Assembly: GCF_900112395.1 (NCBI RefSeq)
Contig: NZ_FOLN01000012.1
Coordinates: 80,365 to 144,364 of the forward strand
Source: Algibacter lectus
GTDB taxonomy: Bacteria; Bacteroidota; Bacteroidia; Flavobacteriales; Flavobacteriaceae
Length of the DNA stretch: 64,000 nucleotides
Direction of reading: 5' to 3'
The notes under the pieces: generated by a model
What the model was told of the DNA's origin: nothing
What the model saw: the letters and a program-made list of their open reading frames with translations, nothing else
The model's database searches: none
Program-made: the position numbers and the translations under genes
Shown: one piece after another, positions 18,492 through 26,904 of the stretch
Numbering within the stretch: position 1 is the first letter of the stretch
Layout: every line of letters starts with the position of its first letter

Positions 18492-18525
18492 AAAAAATCC
18501 CGCAACCTATGTTGCGGGATTTTTG
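18492..18525. terminator. GC-rich intrinsic terminator, ndk / csp
   Basis: Stem AAAAATCCCGCAAC with GTTGCGGGATTTTT, loop CTAT. Between converging ndk and the first csp gene, so probably shared. Confidence 0.9.
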
Positions 18526-18550
18526 TTTTAAAAAAGTTTACTAGTATATA

Positions 18551-18742
18551 CTAAATTACTTTTACGTTTACGGCGTTTAATCCTTTTCTGCCTTCCTGCA
18601 AATCGAATTCTACTAAATCGCCTTCGCGAATTTCATCGATTAACCCTGAAATGTGAACAAAATGCTCACTGTTTGAACCTTCTTCTGTTATAAATCCGAA
18701 TCCTTTAGAATCGTTGAAGAATTTTACTGTTCCTTTACTCAT
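18551..18742 (-). CDS. Cold-shock domain protein (copy 1)
   Basis: 63 residues, a single CSD OB-fold with RNP1 KGFGFIT and RNP2-like HFVHISGL, the standard single-stranded nucleic-acid-binding aromatic set. RNA chaperone class. It differs from the neighbouring copy at about five residues, in the 21-25 loop and Leu/Ala at 43. It is separated from the upstream copy by a terminator, so it is its own unit. Minus-strand CACTTTTG at 18778-18785 is one mismatch from the promoter consensus. Confidence 0.95.
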   Translation of the reverse strand: MSKGTVKFFNDSKGFGFITEEGSNSEHFVHISGLIDEIREGDLVEFDLQEGRKGLNAVNVKVI

Positions 18743-18833
18743 TGTATTAAAATATTAAATTATTACTAACTGTAATACAAAAGTGATGCCACAATTTTAA
18801 AATGAAAGTTATTCTGTTTAAATAGCAAACAAA

Positions 18834-18865
18834 AAAAGTCTGTCAATTTAAATTGACAGACTTTT
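18834..18865 (-). terminator. Intrinsic terminator between the csp copies
   Basis: A 32-base perfect palindrome (AAAAGTCTGTCAATTT with its complement) starting 27 bases after the stop of csp copy 2, with an A-run on the plus strand giving a U-run in the minus transcript. Confidence 0.85.
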
Positions 18866-18892
18866 AAAGTTGTAATTGTTAAAGTATAAATC

Positions 18893-19084
18893 TTAGATTA
18901 CTTTTACGTTTACGGCGTTTAATCCTTTTCTACCTTCTTGTAGATCGAATTCAACTGCATCACCTTCACGAATTTCATCGATAAGTCCTGAAATGTGTAC
19001 GAAATGTTCTTTGTTGTTGTCATCTTCTGTGATAAATCCAAAACCTTTAGAATCGTTGAAGAATTTTACGGTACCTTTACTCAT
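18893..19084 (-). CDS. Cold-shock domain protein (copy 2)
   Basis: 63 residues, about 92 % identical to copy 1 by eye, with the same RNP motifs (KGFGFIT, HFVHISGL). The variable loop here is DDNNK rather than EGSNS. It has its own promoter box upstream and its own terminator, so the tandem pair is two separately expressed paralogues and not an operon. Confidence 0.95.
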   Translation of the reverse strand: MSKGTVKFFNDSKGFGFITEDDNNKEHFVHISGLIDEIREGDAVEFDLQEGRKGLNAVNVKVI

Positions 19085-19113
19085 TGTAATTTGTATTATA
19101 AATAATTAAGTGC

Positions 19114-19121
19114 CAAAGATA
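19114..19121 (-). promoter_or_regulatory. Promoter -7 box for csp copy 2
   Basis: Minus-strand TATCTTTG matches TAnnTTTG, 30 bases before the start codon. The resulting leader is short, unlike the long cold-sensing leader of E. coli cspA. Confidence 0.5.
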
Positions 19122-19183
19122 ATGTAAAAAACAATAAGTAACTAAATAATCTTAAATATTTTATTTTAATTCTTTTGCTCTAA

Positions 19184-19480
19184 TTATCTTAAAACCAGTT
19201 TTTTAATAATATCCTTTCCTAACTCTTCGTTTAGCATGTCTATTATTTTTTGTTTGCCATAACTTAATTCCTCCCTAAGAACACTTGAGGTAAGTTGTAT
19301 GTACAGGGTTTCTCTCTCTAGCGTTACCGAACTTGTGTAGTTGTGCACGCCATTTCCCATAAGTTTTGCCCATGCATCAGATACATTAACTTTATCTAAA
19401 CCTTTTTCTAAGCGGTTAGTTTCAACAAATTCTTTTAATGCGTCGGAAATACTGATATTGTCGTTGTTACGTTTTGCCAT
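19184..19480 (-). CDS. DUF721 (DciA-like) domain protein
   Basis: 98 residues. SISDALKEFVETNRLEKGL, VSDAWAKLMGNGVHNYT, and LYIQLTSSVLREELSY match the DUF721 domain, related to DciA, the helicase-loading partner in many bacteria. Its position two genes after recF fits the frequent recF-DUF721 linkage. Whether it loads DnaB here is inference. A 30-base gap separates it from the 2H phosphoesterase gene, so they are probably co-transcribed. Confidence 0.8.
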   Translation of the reverse strand: MAKRNNDNISISDALKEFVETNRLEKGLDKVNVSDAWAKLMGNGVHNYTSSVTLERETLYIQLTSSVLREELSYGKQKIIDMLNEELGKDIIKKLVLR

Positions 19481-19510
19481 GAGGTTAAATGTTTATGAGA
19501 GTTTTGTAGA

Positions 19511-20191
19511 TTAAATGCTAAAATTGAATAGTGTTTTTACATGTTCTTCTTTTTGATACCAGTCGTTGTAAACCAATTCTAGGTTATCAACTTTAAAAGT
19601 ACCAAAATTATAGTTTTTATACGATTCTACTGCTGTTAAAAATGCTGTTTTGTTATTTAAGGGATTGCAAAATCGAACTACAGTGGTGTGTGCTGTTTGT
19701 ATAGTGTAGCGTTTATCTAGGCTTTGCTCCAAACTAGAGTTTTTAAAATGAATTCTTAAATTATCCCGAATAGCGTTTAAACCATTATTTTTCATAAAAC
19801 CTTTCAACATAATACAAGAAGGCGAAGCTGTTACCCCTTTAAATTCAATTTCTAAAAGCGGTTGCTCTATGATGCTTTTTTTTATAACTTCTATATATTT
19901 TGAAATATCAATTTGATCCAAATTAAATCCGTTATAGCAAGAAATGATAGACATTACCGTAATATGAATGTCTGAGTTTTCATAATAATATTGATTGGGA
20001 TCAATGGTTTTTAGGTGTTTTAAAAACTTTTGAATGTTGTGTTTTACTTCTTCGGAAGGACGAATTAAAAGTGTAATTCCAAAACGTTTATCGGTTGGGT
20101 CGTGGATTAATGTGTCAATTTGGTAGTCGTCAGCTTTAATCTTTTTAATTGACGTTTCATATAAATCCTGATAATGATACTCTAAATCCAT
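19511..20191 (-). CDS. 2H-family phosphoesterase / 2'-5' RNA ligase-like protein
   Basis: 226 residues. Two HxT motifs about 90 residues apart (DIHITVMSI and TAHTTVVRF) are the catalytic pair of the 2H phosphoesterase superfamily, which includes LigT/ThpR. The N-terminal 35 residues are extra. Homologues in flavobacteria have been named 'mutarotase', which the HxT motifs do not support. Substrate unknown. It is five bases after recF and likely co-transcribed with recF and DUF721. Confidence 0.75.
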   Translation of the reverse strand: MDLEYHYQDLYETSIKKIKADDYQIDTLIHDPTDKRFGITLLIRPSEEVKHNIQKFLKHLKTIDPNQYYYENSDIHITVMSIISCYNGFNLDQIDISKYIEVIKKSIIEQPLLEIEFKGVTASPSCIMLKGFMKNNGLNAIRDNLRIHFKNSSLEQSLDKRYTIQTAHTTVVRFCNPLNNKTAFLTAVESYKNYNFGTFKVDNLELVYNDWYQKEEHVKTLFNFSI

Positions 20192-20196
20192 GCGTA

Positions 20197-21276
20197 TTAC
20201 AATTTGAAAATCTCGTAAGATTGATGTACTTGTTTAACAGCATTTTCCGTACGCTCAGCATGTGTGTCACTTATAAATAGTTGTCCGAAATTTTCATCGT
20301 CAACCAATTTAATAATTTGAGATACACGTTGTTCATCTAGTTTATCAAAAATATCATCGAGTAATAGAATGGGGTTTACACCACTTTGTGCTTTGATAAA
20401 ATCGAACTGCGCCAGTTTTAAAGCGATTAAAAACGATTTTTGTTGACCTTGACTTCCAAATTTTTTAATAGGGTGTCCCGAAATATTAAAATGCAAATCG
20501 TCTTTATGTATACCAACACTTGTGTATTGAAGGGCTTTATCTTTGTTAATGACTTTATTTAGTAAGGTGTTTAAATCATCATCAAACAAATCACTGTGGT
20601 AATTTAAATCTACATCTTCATTACCATTGCTTATAGCTTCGTATCTAGATTTAAAAATAGGAATAAATTCTTGTAAAAAAGCATCGCGCTTTTCGAAAAT
20701 TTTAGTTCCAAAATCGGTTAGCTGGCTGTTATATACGTCTAAAGTGTCTTTGTTAAAGGTGTGGTTTAGTGCAAAGTACTTAAGTAGCGCATTCCGTTGT
20801 GTTAAAATTTTATTATAATTTATTAGCGTGTTTAAGTAGCTGTTGTCACTTTGTGAAATTACGCTATCAATAAATTTTCTACGTGTTGTACTGCCTTCAA
20901 TAATTAAATCTCTATCGGCAGGAGAAATAATAACTAAGGGTAAAAAACCTATGTGTTCGCTAAACTTATCATAAGCTTTTCCGTTACGTTTTATAACTTT
21001 CTTTTGTCCGCGTTTTAAACTAACAATTACTTTCTCTAGTTTTTCTTCTTTTTCATAATCGCCATTAATCACAAAAAACTCCTCGTCGTGCTTAATATTT
21101 TGAGTAGCTACCGGATTAAAATAGCTTTTCCCGAAGGATAAATGATATATAGCATCGAGCACATTGGTTTTTCCAATGCCATTATTGCCTACAATGCAAT
21201 TAATTTTCTCGTTGAAAGCAAAGGTTTTGCTTTCAAAATTTTTGTAATTGAGTAATGAAAGTGATTTTAAAATCAT
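20197..21276 (-). CDS. recF: DNA replication and repair protein RecF
   Basis: SMC-like ATPase that helps load RecA at gaps through RecOR. 359 residues: Walker [10 protein letters not shown] (~30-38), signature region [17 protein letters not shown], Walker [14 protein letters not shown] and D-loop histidine SDTHAER. N-terminus [17 protein letters not shown] is typical. Heads a recF-2H-DUF721 unit and is divergent from the TPR gene; dnaN and gyrB are not adjacent. Confidence 0.96.
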   Translation of the reverse strand: MILKSLSLLNYKNFESKTFAFNEKINCIVGNNGIGKTNVLDAIYHLSFGKSYFNPVATQNIKHDEEFFVINGDYEKEEKLEKVIVSLKRGQKKVIKRNGKAYDKFSEHIGFLPLVIISPADRDLIIEGSTTRRKFIDSVISQSDNSYLNTLINYNKILTQRNALLKYFALNHTFNKDTLDVYNSQLTDFGTKIFEKRDAFLQEFIPIFKSRYEAISNGNEDVDLNYHSDLFDDDLNTLLNKVINKDKALQYTSVGIHKDDLHFNISGHPIKKFGSQGQQKSFLIALKLAQFDFIKAQSGVNPILLLDDIFDKLDEQRVSQIIKLVDDENFGQLFISDTHAERTENAVKQVHQSYEIFKL

Positions 21277-21380
21277 ATAAATAGCAACTTAAAGCGCATA
21301 AAGAGGGTAAAGTCTTAAAAAGAAGTGCAAATTATTGAAAAATATCAAATAAATACCCTTTTAGTTCTGAAGAAAAATTA

Positions 21381-21388
21381 TATTTTTG
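21381..21388 (+). promoter_or_regulatory. Promoter -7 box for TPR-ribH genes
   Basis: TATTTTTG, TAnnTTTG match 23 bases upstream of the TPR gene ATG at 21412. No convincing -33. Confidence 0.5.
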
Positions 21389-21411
21389 CGCCACATTAAT
21401 AGAAACAGAAA

Positions 21412-22182
21412 ATGGCGACATATAATAAGAGAGGTTACAAACCGAAAACGAAAGTTGAGAAAGAACAAGATATTGAAGAAGGATCAACAACGGCTGAAGT
21501 TTTTAACACCCTTGATGAAACAGCTTCTAAAACAGAAGATTTTGTAGCGAAGAACCAAAAATATATTTTTATTATTATTGGTGTTGTAGCATTAGTTGTT
21601 TTAGGATCGTTAGCATACAAAGAATTTGTAGCTGCACCTAAACAAGAAAATGCAATGAACGATATGTTTCAAGCACAAAAATATTTTGACCAAGCGGTAA
21701 CAGGTGTTGCTAAAGATTCTCTTTACAACTTAGCCTTAACTGGTGGTGAAGGTAAATTTGGTATGCTAGATGTTATAGAAGAATATAGCGGTACAGATGC
21801 AGCTAACTTAGCAAACTATTATGCAGGAACAGCATATTTAAGATTGAAAGATTACAAAAATGCTGTAGAGTATTTAAGTGCTTTTGATAGTGAAGATGAA
21901 GTTTTAGCGCCTTTAGCAAAAGGAAACATAGGTGATGCTTTTGTACAGTTAAACCAAAAAGAAGATGCTTTAGAGTACTACGAAAAAGCAGCTAAAATGA
22001 GAGATAACGAGTATACTACACCTATGTATTTATACAAAGCAGGTGCTATTGCTTTAGATTTAGGAGAAGCTGATAAGGCTTTAGATTACTTTACTCAAAT
22101 TAAAGAAAAATATCCAAACGCTACCGAAGCTTCTACTGTAGATGTGTTTATCGGAAAAGCGCAGGTGTTGGCTAACAAATAA
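21412..22182 (+). CDS. TPR membrane protein (YfgM/DUF2133-like)
   Basis: 256 residues. A charged cytoplasmic N-terminus (1-48), one TM helix ~49-68 (IFIIIGVVALVVLGSLAY), then periplasmic TPR-type helices, e.g. NLANYYAGTAYLRLKDYKNAVEYL, and KALDYFTQIKEKYPNA. The layout resembles YfgM-like ancillary chaperones at the Sec translocon; the link is structural only. 14 bases before ribH, so likely co-transcribed. Confidence 0.75.
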   Translation: MATYNKRGYKPKTKVEKEQDIEEGSTTAEVFNTLDETASKTEDFVAKNQKYIFIIIGVVALVVLGSLAYKEFVAAPKQENAMNDMFQAQKYFDQAVTGVAKDSLYNLALTGGEGKFGMLDVIEEYSGTDAANLANYYAGTAYLRLKDYKNAVEYLSAFDSEDEVLAPLAKGNIGDAFVQLNQKEDALEYYEKAAKMRDNEYTTPMYLYKAGAIALDLGEADKALDYFTQIKEKYPNATEASTVDVFIGKAQVLANK

Positions 22183-22196
22183 TAGCTTTACCATAT

Positions 22197-22682
22197 ATGG
22201 CAACAGTAAATAAAAATTTATCGGATTACGATAAAACAACAATCCCAAATGCGAAAGACTTTCGATTTGGGATTGTTGTTTCAGAATGGAATGATACTAT
22301 TACAGAAGGTTTATATCAAGGTGCATATAATGCTTTGATTGAAAATGGGGTAGACCCAGAAAATATTGTACGCTGGAATGTGCCAGGTAGTTTCGAGCTT
22401 ATTTACGGATGTAAAAAAATGCAAGAACAAATGGTTAATGCCATTGTTGCTATTGGTTCTGTAATACAAGGTGAAACTAAACATTTCGATTTTGTATGTG
22501 ATGGGGTAACACAAGGGATCAAAGATTTAAATGTGCAAGGAGAAACTCCTGTTATTTTCTGTGTGCTTACCGATAACAACATACAACAATCTATAGATCG
22601 TTCTGGAGGTAAACATGGTAATAAAGGCACTGAAGCTGCTATTGCTGCAATTAAAATGGCAGAACTACGCAGAATTAGTTAA
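22197..22682 (+). CDS. ribH: 6,7-dimethyl-8-ribityllumazine synthase
   Basis: Penultimate step of riboflavin synthesis. 161 residues: FRFGIVVSEWNDTITEGL, PGSFEL (substrate-binding), IGSVIQGETKHFDFV with the catalytic His, and the C-terminal GNKGTEAA phosphate-binding loop. Forms an icosahedral or pentameric shell in the family. Not with other rib genes here; ends in a long terminator-like hairpin. Confidence 0.96.
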   Translation: MATVNKNLSDYDKTTIPNAKDFRFGIVVSEWNDTITEGLYQGAYNALIENGVDPENIVRWNVPGSFELIYGCKKMQEQMVNAIVAIGSVIQGETKHFDFVCDGVTQGIKDLNVQGETPVIFCVLTDNNIQQSIDRSGGKHGNKGTEAAIAAIKMAELRRIS

Positions 22683-22703
22683 TACCTTTTATAAAACTAT
22701 AAT

Positions 22704-22741
22704 AAATTCCAAAGGTGTTTTAATCAACGCCTTTGGAATTT
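22704..22741 (+). terminator. Terminator-like hairpin after ribH
   Basis: AAATTCCAAAGGTGTT pairs with AACGCCTTTGGAATTT (one G-T). The T-run after it is interrupted (GATATTTTAATT), so efficiency is uncertain. Confidence 0.65.
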
Positions 22742-22833
22742 GATATTTTAATTCGGGTGGGTTTACCTGTTTTTAGCTCTTAACTTTTAGATATTTTTAG
22801 CATTTCTAAGCCCTATTTCTGCCTATTTTTAAG

Positions 22834-22841
22834 TACTTTTG
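22834..22841 (+). promoter_or_regulatory. Promoter -7 box for small membrane protein genes / mutL
   Basis: TACTTTTG, perfect TAnnTTTG. Only 20 bases separate it from the TTG start at 22862, giving a very short leader without Shine-Dalgarno. Confidence 0.55.
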
Positions 22842-22861
22842 AAAGATAACACCACTAGATT

Positions 22862-23095
22862 TTGTTTAAACAACGTAAACATAGAACCTTTGATTATCAA
22901 TCTCGTTTTTCTGAAGAAAAGAAAGCAGATTCTGGTTTAAACAAAGACTCTAATACCAAAGACTATATTTCTCAATGGAAAGAAAATAGAGCAGGTAAGA
23001 GAAAAGTACGCGGTGCAATGCCCGTAAAAAGCTTGATTTTATTTTTGGTATTATTATTGATTTGTATGTATTTATTAGAGAAAAAATACATGTAA
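22862..23095 (+). CDS. Small membrane protein with RxFxYxxRF motif (1)
   Basis: 77 residues; basic N-terminal region and one C-terminal TM helix (~54-72, SLILFLVLLLICMYLL). The start must be TTG at 22862: an in-frame stop (TAG 22856-22858) lies just upstream and the first ATG is too far inside. Its N-terminus (QRKHRTFDYQSRF) resembles that of the next gene (ARKNKKFSYTPRF), so the two are diverged relatives. Function unknown. Homologues near ribH are sometimes labelled 'riboflavin synthase subunit beta'; nothing in the sequence supports that. Confidence 0.7.
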   Translation: MFKQRKHRTFDYQSRFSEEKKADSGLNKDSNTKDYISQWKENRAGKRKVRGAMPVKSLILFLVLLLICMYLLEKKYM

Positions 23096-23122
23096 TACAT
23101 ATCATTTAAAAACGCAAGAATT

Positions 23123-23410
23123 ATGGGAATCTTAAAGGCAAGAAAAAATAAAAAATTCAGTTATACACCTCGTTTTTTTGACGATAAAGGTGAAGGAAAC
23201 CCTTTTGAAATAAAACATAAGTTTGACGAATACAGAACCACTGTTGGGCCAAACAAAGGATTTAAAACAAAACTAAACAATGCTTTAAACGAATTAAAGC
23301 ATAATAGAGATCGTGAAGCTAACCGACGCATTTTAATTATTGTAGGTGTGTTATTATTAGTGTTTTTATTTATTATCGATTTCGATTTATCTATATTCTT
23401 TTCTAAATAA
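23123..23410 (+). CDS. Small membrane protein with RxFxYxxRF motif (2)
   Basis: 95 residues; N-terminal KARKNKKFSYTPRFFDDKGEG, a charged middle, and one C-terminal TM helix (~72-92). A tail-anchored topology with a cytoplasmic basic head is likely. Four bases separate it from mutL, so it is co-transcribed with it. No known domain. The shared motif with the preceding gene suggests a tandem duplication followed by divergence. Confidence 0.75.
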   Translation: MGILKARKNKKFSYTPRFFDDKGEGNPFEIKHKFDEYRTTVGPNKGFKTKLNNALNELKHNRDREANRRILIIVGVLLLVFLFIIDFDLSIFFSK

Positions 23411-23414
23411 TTAT

Positions 23415-25265
23415 ATGGCAGACATTATACAGCTTTTACCCGACCATGTCGCAAACCAAATTGCTGCTGGAGAAGTTGTTCAACGTCCAGCATCTGTTGT
23501 TAAGGAATTGCTTGAAAATGCAATCGACGCAGGCTCGGACTCTATTAAACTGATAATAAAAGACGCAGGTAAAACACTTGTTCAAGTTATCGATAACGGT
23601 AAAGGAATGAGTACTACCGATGCGCGATTAAGTTTCGAGCGTCATGCAACATCTAAAATTCGAAATGCAGAAGATTTATTTCAGCTACATACCAAAGGTT
23701 TTCGTGGTGAGGCTTTAGCGAGTATTGCGGCCATTGCACACGTTGAGTTGAAAACTAAACAACCTCATGATGATGTTGGAAACACCATTGTTATGGAAGG
23801 TAGTAAGGTTACCAGCCAGGATGTGGTAGTAACACCGCAAGGGACTTCTGTGTCAGTTAAAAACTTGTTTTTTAATATTCCTGCTAGACGTAACTTTTTA
23901 AAATCGGATAACGTAGAATTACGTCATATTATAGACGAGTTTCATCGTGTAGCCTTGGCACACCCAGGCATCGGGTTTGTTTTTTATAACAACGGAAACG
24001 AAGCCTTTAATTTACCAATTAGTAATTATAGACAACGTATTGTAAATATCTTCGGAACAAAAACTAACGAAAAATTAGTGCCGGTAGAAGAAGAAACTGA
24101 AGTGCTTAAAATATCTGGTTTTGTTGGTAAACCTGAATTTGCCAAAAAAACCAGAGGTGAACAGTACTTTTTTGTGAACGATAGGTTTATAAAAAGTGCC
24201 TATTTAAATCATGCCATAGCATCGGCTTATGATGGATTGCTTAAAAACGGAACACACGCTAGTTATTTTTTAAATTTAACAGTAGATCCGCAAACTATTG
24301 ATATCAATATTCACCCCACTAAAACTGAAATTAAGTTTGACGATGAGCATACGCTTTATGCTATTCTTCGTTCGGCTGTAAAACACAGTTTAGGGCAGTT
24401 TAACATTGCTCCAGTTTTGGATTTTGAGCGCGATGCTAATTTAGATACGCCATACGAGCTTAAAAAAGAATCTGCTAGAGCGAGTACACCAACTATAGAA
24501 GTAGATAGAAGTTTTAATCCATTTCAGGATGAAGCTCCAGTGAAACAGAGAGCCGTTTCTTATAAAAAAGAACCCACCGAAAGTTGGGAGAGTTTATACG
24601 TTGGTTTAGAATCTAAAGGCACAAAAACGCAACAAGATTTTAGCGAAGTACATTTCGAAACCGAGGAAGCTACAGTTTCTATGTTCGATAAAGATATCGA
24701 GAAAACCCACACCACATACCAATTACATAATAAGTATATTGTTAGTACTATTAAATCTGGTATGTTGGTTATCGATCAGCATAGAGCGCATCAACGTATT
24801 TTGTATGAAGATTACCTTCAGCATCTAACGATCAAAGGCGCTTTAAGTCAGCAACTATTATTTCCGTTAGATTTACATTTTTCAAATCAAGAAATAGCAG
24901 TTATTATTCAGTTAAAAGAAGATTTAGAGCATACCGGTTTTGTGTTTTCTAACGTTAAAGAAGAGTCTATAGAAATTATAGGCGTTCCAGTTGGCGTTCC
25001 AGAAAGTGAGGTGTCTATTATTTTAGAGCAACTTATTAGTGATGTAGAAAATGAAGTGCCCGACAGTAATTTTTCGGCAACGGATTTACTAGCAAAATCT
25101 ATGGCAAAAAGTTTAGCCATAAAAACAGGGCAGTCTTTGCAAAAAGACGAGCAAGAGCATTTAGTAAATAAGCTGTTTGCTTGTAAAGAACCTAATGTTT
25201 CGCCGGCTAATAGAACAACATTTGTAACGATGAGTGTTGACGAATTAGACAAAAAATTTATATAA
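23415..25265 (+). CDS. mutL: DNA mismatch repair protein MutL
   Basis: 616 residues. GHKL ATPase half: ELLENAIDAGS (31-41), DNGKGM (60-65), TKGFRGEALASI (93-104), PARRNFLK. Long variable linker ~335-425, then the dimerisation domain. The endonuclease motif of nicking MutLs (DQHA-x2-E-x4-E) appears as DQHRAHQRILYE (454-465): the alanine is Arg and the first glutamate is Gln, so nicking activity is uncertain. No mutS in the window. Three bases before the first rhomboid gene. Confidence 0.95.
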   Translation: MADIIQLLPDHVANQIAAGEVVQRPASVVKELLENAIDAGSDSIKLIIKDAGKTLVQVIDNGKGMSTTDARLSFERHATSKIRNAEDLFQLHTKGFRGEALASIAAIAHVELKTKQPHDDVGNTIVMEGSKVTSQDVVVTPQGTSVSVKNLFFNIPARRNFLKSDNVELRHIIDEFHRVALAHPGIGFVFYNNGNEAFNLPISNYRQRIVNIFGTKTNEKLVPVEEETEVLKISGFVGKPEFAKKTRGEQYFFVNDRFIKSAYLNHAIASAYDGLLKNGTHASYFLNLTVDPQTIDINIHPTKTEIKFDDEHTLYAILRSAVKHSLGQFNIAPVLDFERDANLDTPYELKKESARASTPTIEVDRSFNPFQDEAPVKQRAVSYKKEPTESWESLYVGLESKGTKTQQDFSEVHFETEEATVSMFDKDIEKTHTTYQLHNKYIVSTIKSGMLVIDQHRAHQRILYEDYLQHLTIKGALSQQLLFPLDLHFSNQEIAVIIQLKEDLEHTGFVFSNVKEESIEIIGVPVGVPESEVSIILEQLISDVENEVPDSNFSATDLLAKSMAKSLAIKTGQSLQKDEQEHLVNKLFACKEPNVSPANRTTFVTMSVDELDKKFI

Positions 25266-25268
25266 ATT

Positions 25269-26036
25269 ATGATGCGAATTTCAGAAACCGTTAAACACCT
25301 AATAATCATTAACGTGATTATGTTTATCGGTACCTTATTTATAGGGAATGGTGGTTTTTATCAATGGTTCGCAATGTATTTTCCTCAAAACGAATTATTT
25401 AAACCATGGCAATTAATCACGCATATGTTTATGCATGGTGGTGGTTATATCCATAATTTAAGTATTACGCATTTATTATTTAATATGTTCGCTTTATGGA
25501 TGTTTGGTTCGCCAGTAGAACAAACTCTGGGAGCTAAACGCTTTTTGTTTATTTATATTTCTGCCGGTCTAGGCGCTGTATTATTACAAGTTGGTTTTTA
25601 CTATTTTCAATATTTACCAGATTATAATGCATTGTTAGATTCTGGTTTATCTTCAGAGAGTATCAAAGCCATGTTAACCAATAATGAAACTGTAGCAGGA
25701 GTATCGCAATCTCAAATAACACTGCTTAAGGAAATTTATCCGGCGTTTAACGCGAGTATGGTTGGTGCATCTGGTTGTATAATGGGGATTATGGCTGCTT
25801 TTGCCATGATGAACCCTAATGCAGAATTAATGATGATTTTTTTACCAATTCCTATAAAAGCGAAGTATTTTATCCCAGGAATCATTATTTTAGATTTAAT
25901 TTCAGGCGTTACTGGTCAGTCATTTTTCAGTCCAAGCAATACGGCATACATGGCCCACGTTGGAGGCGCAATTACAGGGTTTTTAATCATGTATTATTGG
26001 AAAAAAACACAGTTTAATAATAACCGTTGGAACTAA
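25269..26036 (+). CDS. Rhomboid family intramembrane serine protease (1)
   Basis: 255 residues, six TM segments. Catalytic Ser169 in VGASGCIMG and His230 in AHVGGAI, plus the upstream HLLFNMFALWMFG loop. All active-site elements are present, so it should be active. A ~50-residue insertion between TM segments (~115-160) is longer than in minimal rhomboids. Its stop codon overlaps the start of the second rhomboid gene (TAATG). Confidence 0.92.
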   Translation: MMRISETVKHLIIINVIMFIGTLFIGNGGFYQWFAMYFPQNELFKPWQLITHMFMHGGGYIHNLSITHLLFNMFALWMFGSPVEQTLGAKRFLFIYISAGLGAVLLQVGFYYFQYLPDYNALLDSGLSSESIKAMLTNNETVAGVSQSQITLLKEIYPAFNASMVGASGCIMGIMAAFAMMNPNAELMMIFLPIPIKAKYFIPGIIILDLISGVTGQSFFSPSNTAYMAHVGGAITGFLIMYYWKKTQFNNNRWN

Positions 26037-26881
26037 TGAGTTTAACTACCGATATAAAATATAAGTTAGCACGGCTTAACATATTAGAGAAAATAATAGC
26101 GGTAAATGTTGTTGTTTTTTTAGTAGGGCTAATTTTGCCAAGATTCCTAAGGTGGTTCGAGTTACCTAGTAATGCTTTTACGGCTCTAGTGAACCCATGG
26201 ACTATAGTAAGTTACGCTTTTGTACATTACGAATTTTTACACCTACTATTCAATATGCTTTGGCTGTATGTCATTGCACGTATGTTTCTTAATTTATTTA
26301 GCCCAAAAAGAGCCTTAAATATTTATTTTTTAGGAGCCATAAGTGGTGGAGCTATGTTTCTTTTGGGCTATGCATTATTACCTAGTTTTTTTGGCGGTAA
26401 CTCTAGTTTAGTTGGCGCTTCGGCAGCTGTCCGAGCTTTGTTAATTTTCTTGTGTGCTTATATGCCTAACCAAGATGTACGTGTTTTTATGTTCAATCTT
26501 AAACTTTGGTATATTGGTGTTGGCCTTGTTGTTTTAGACATTGTTGGTTTATTTGGGTTAAATGCAGGTGGTAATTTAGCGCATCTTGGCGGTGCACTTT
26601 TAGGTTACGTTTATGCCACGCAATTAGTAAAAGGAAACGATATTGGTAGCGGTTTCGAGCGTTTTGCAGATGCTATTGCAAATATGTTTAAAGCTTCAAA
26701 AAAAGGACCTTTAAAAACGGTTCATAAAAATAAAAGCAAGGTAGGCGGTTATAAAAAATCAGATTTTAGCCAGTTTAATAATCAGAAAAAAATTGATATT
26801 ATTTTAGATAAAATCAGTAAAAGTGGGTACGATAGTTTAACAGCCGAAGAAAAAGAATTGCTTTTCAGGGCAGGTAAATAA
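26036..26881 (+). CDS. Rhomboid family intramembrane serine protease (2)
   Basis: 281 residues from the ATG at 26036, overlapping the previous stop codon by one base. Catalytic Ser129 in VGASAAV and His183 in LAHLGGA; HLLFNMLWLYV also conserved. Unlike copy 1 it has a basic, probably cytoplasmic C-terminal tail (~205-281) ending in a helix like the C-terminal DUF6576 region seen with some rhomboids (DIILDKISKSGYDSLTAEEK). Two different active rhomboids in direct coupling suggest either distinct substrates or a heteromeric pair. Confidence 0.92.
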   Translation: MSLTTDIKYKLARLNILEKIIAVNVVVFLVGLILPRFLRWFELPSNAFTALVNPWTIVSYAFVHYEFLHLLFNMLWLYVIARMFLNLFSPKRALNIYFLGAISGGAMFLLGYALLPSFFGGNSSLVGASAAVRALLIFLCAYMPNQDVRVFMFNLKLWYIGVGLVVLDIVGLFGLNAGGNLAHLGGALLGYVYATQLVKGNDIGSGFERFADAIANMFKASKKGPLKTVHKNKSKVGGYKKSDFSQFNNQKKIDIILDKISKSGYDSLTAEEKELLFRAGK

Positions 26882-26904
26882 GTTATTGTAATTATTAATG
26901 TTTT

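Noticed and set aside
18778..18785. CACTTTTG upstream of csp copy 1 as a consensus promoter
   Set aside because: One mismatch at the otherwise invariant first T; mentioned in the gene entry only.
22862..23410. Naming the two small proteins 'riboflavin synthase subunit beta' because of ribH upstream
   Set aside because: They have a basic head and a TM helix and no similarity to RibH or RibE; a terminator-like hairpin and a new promoter box separate them from ribH.
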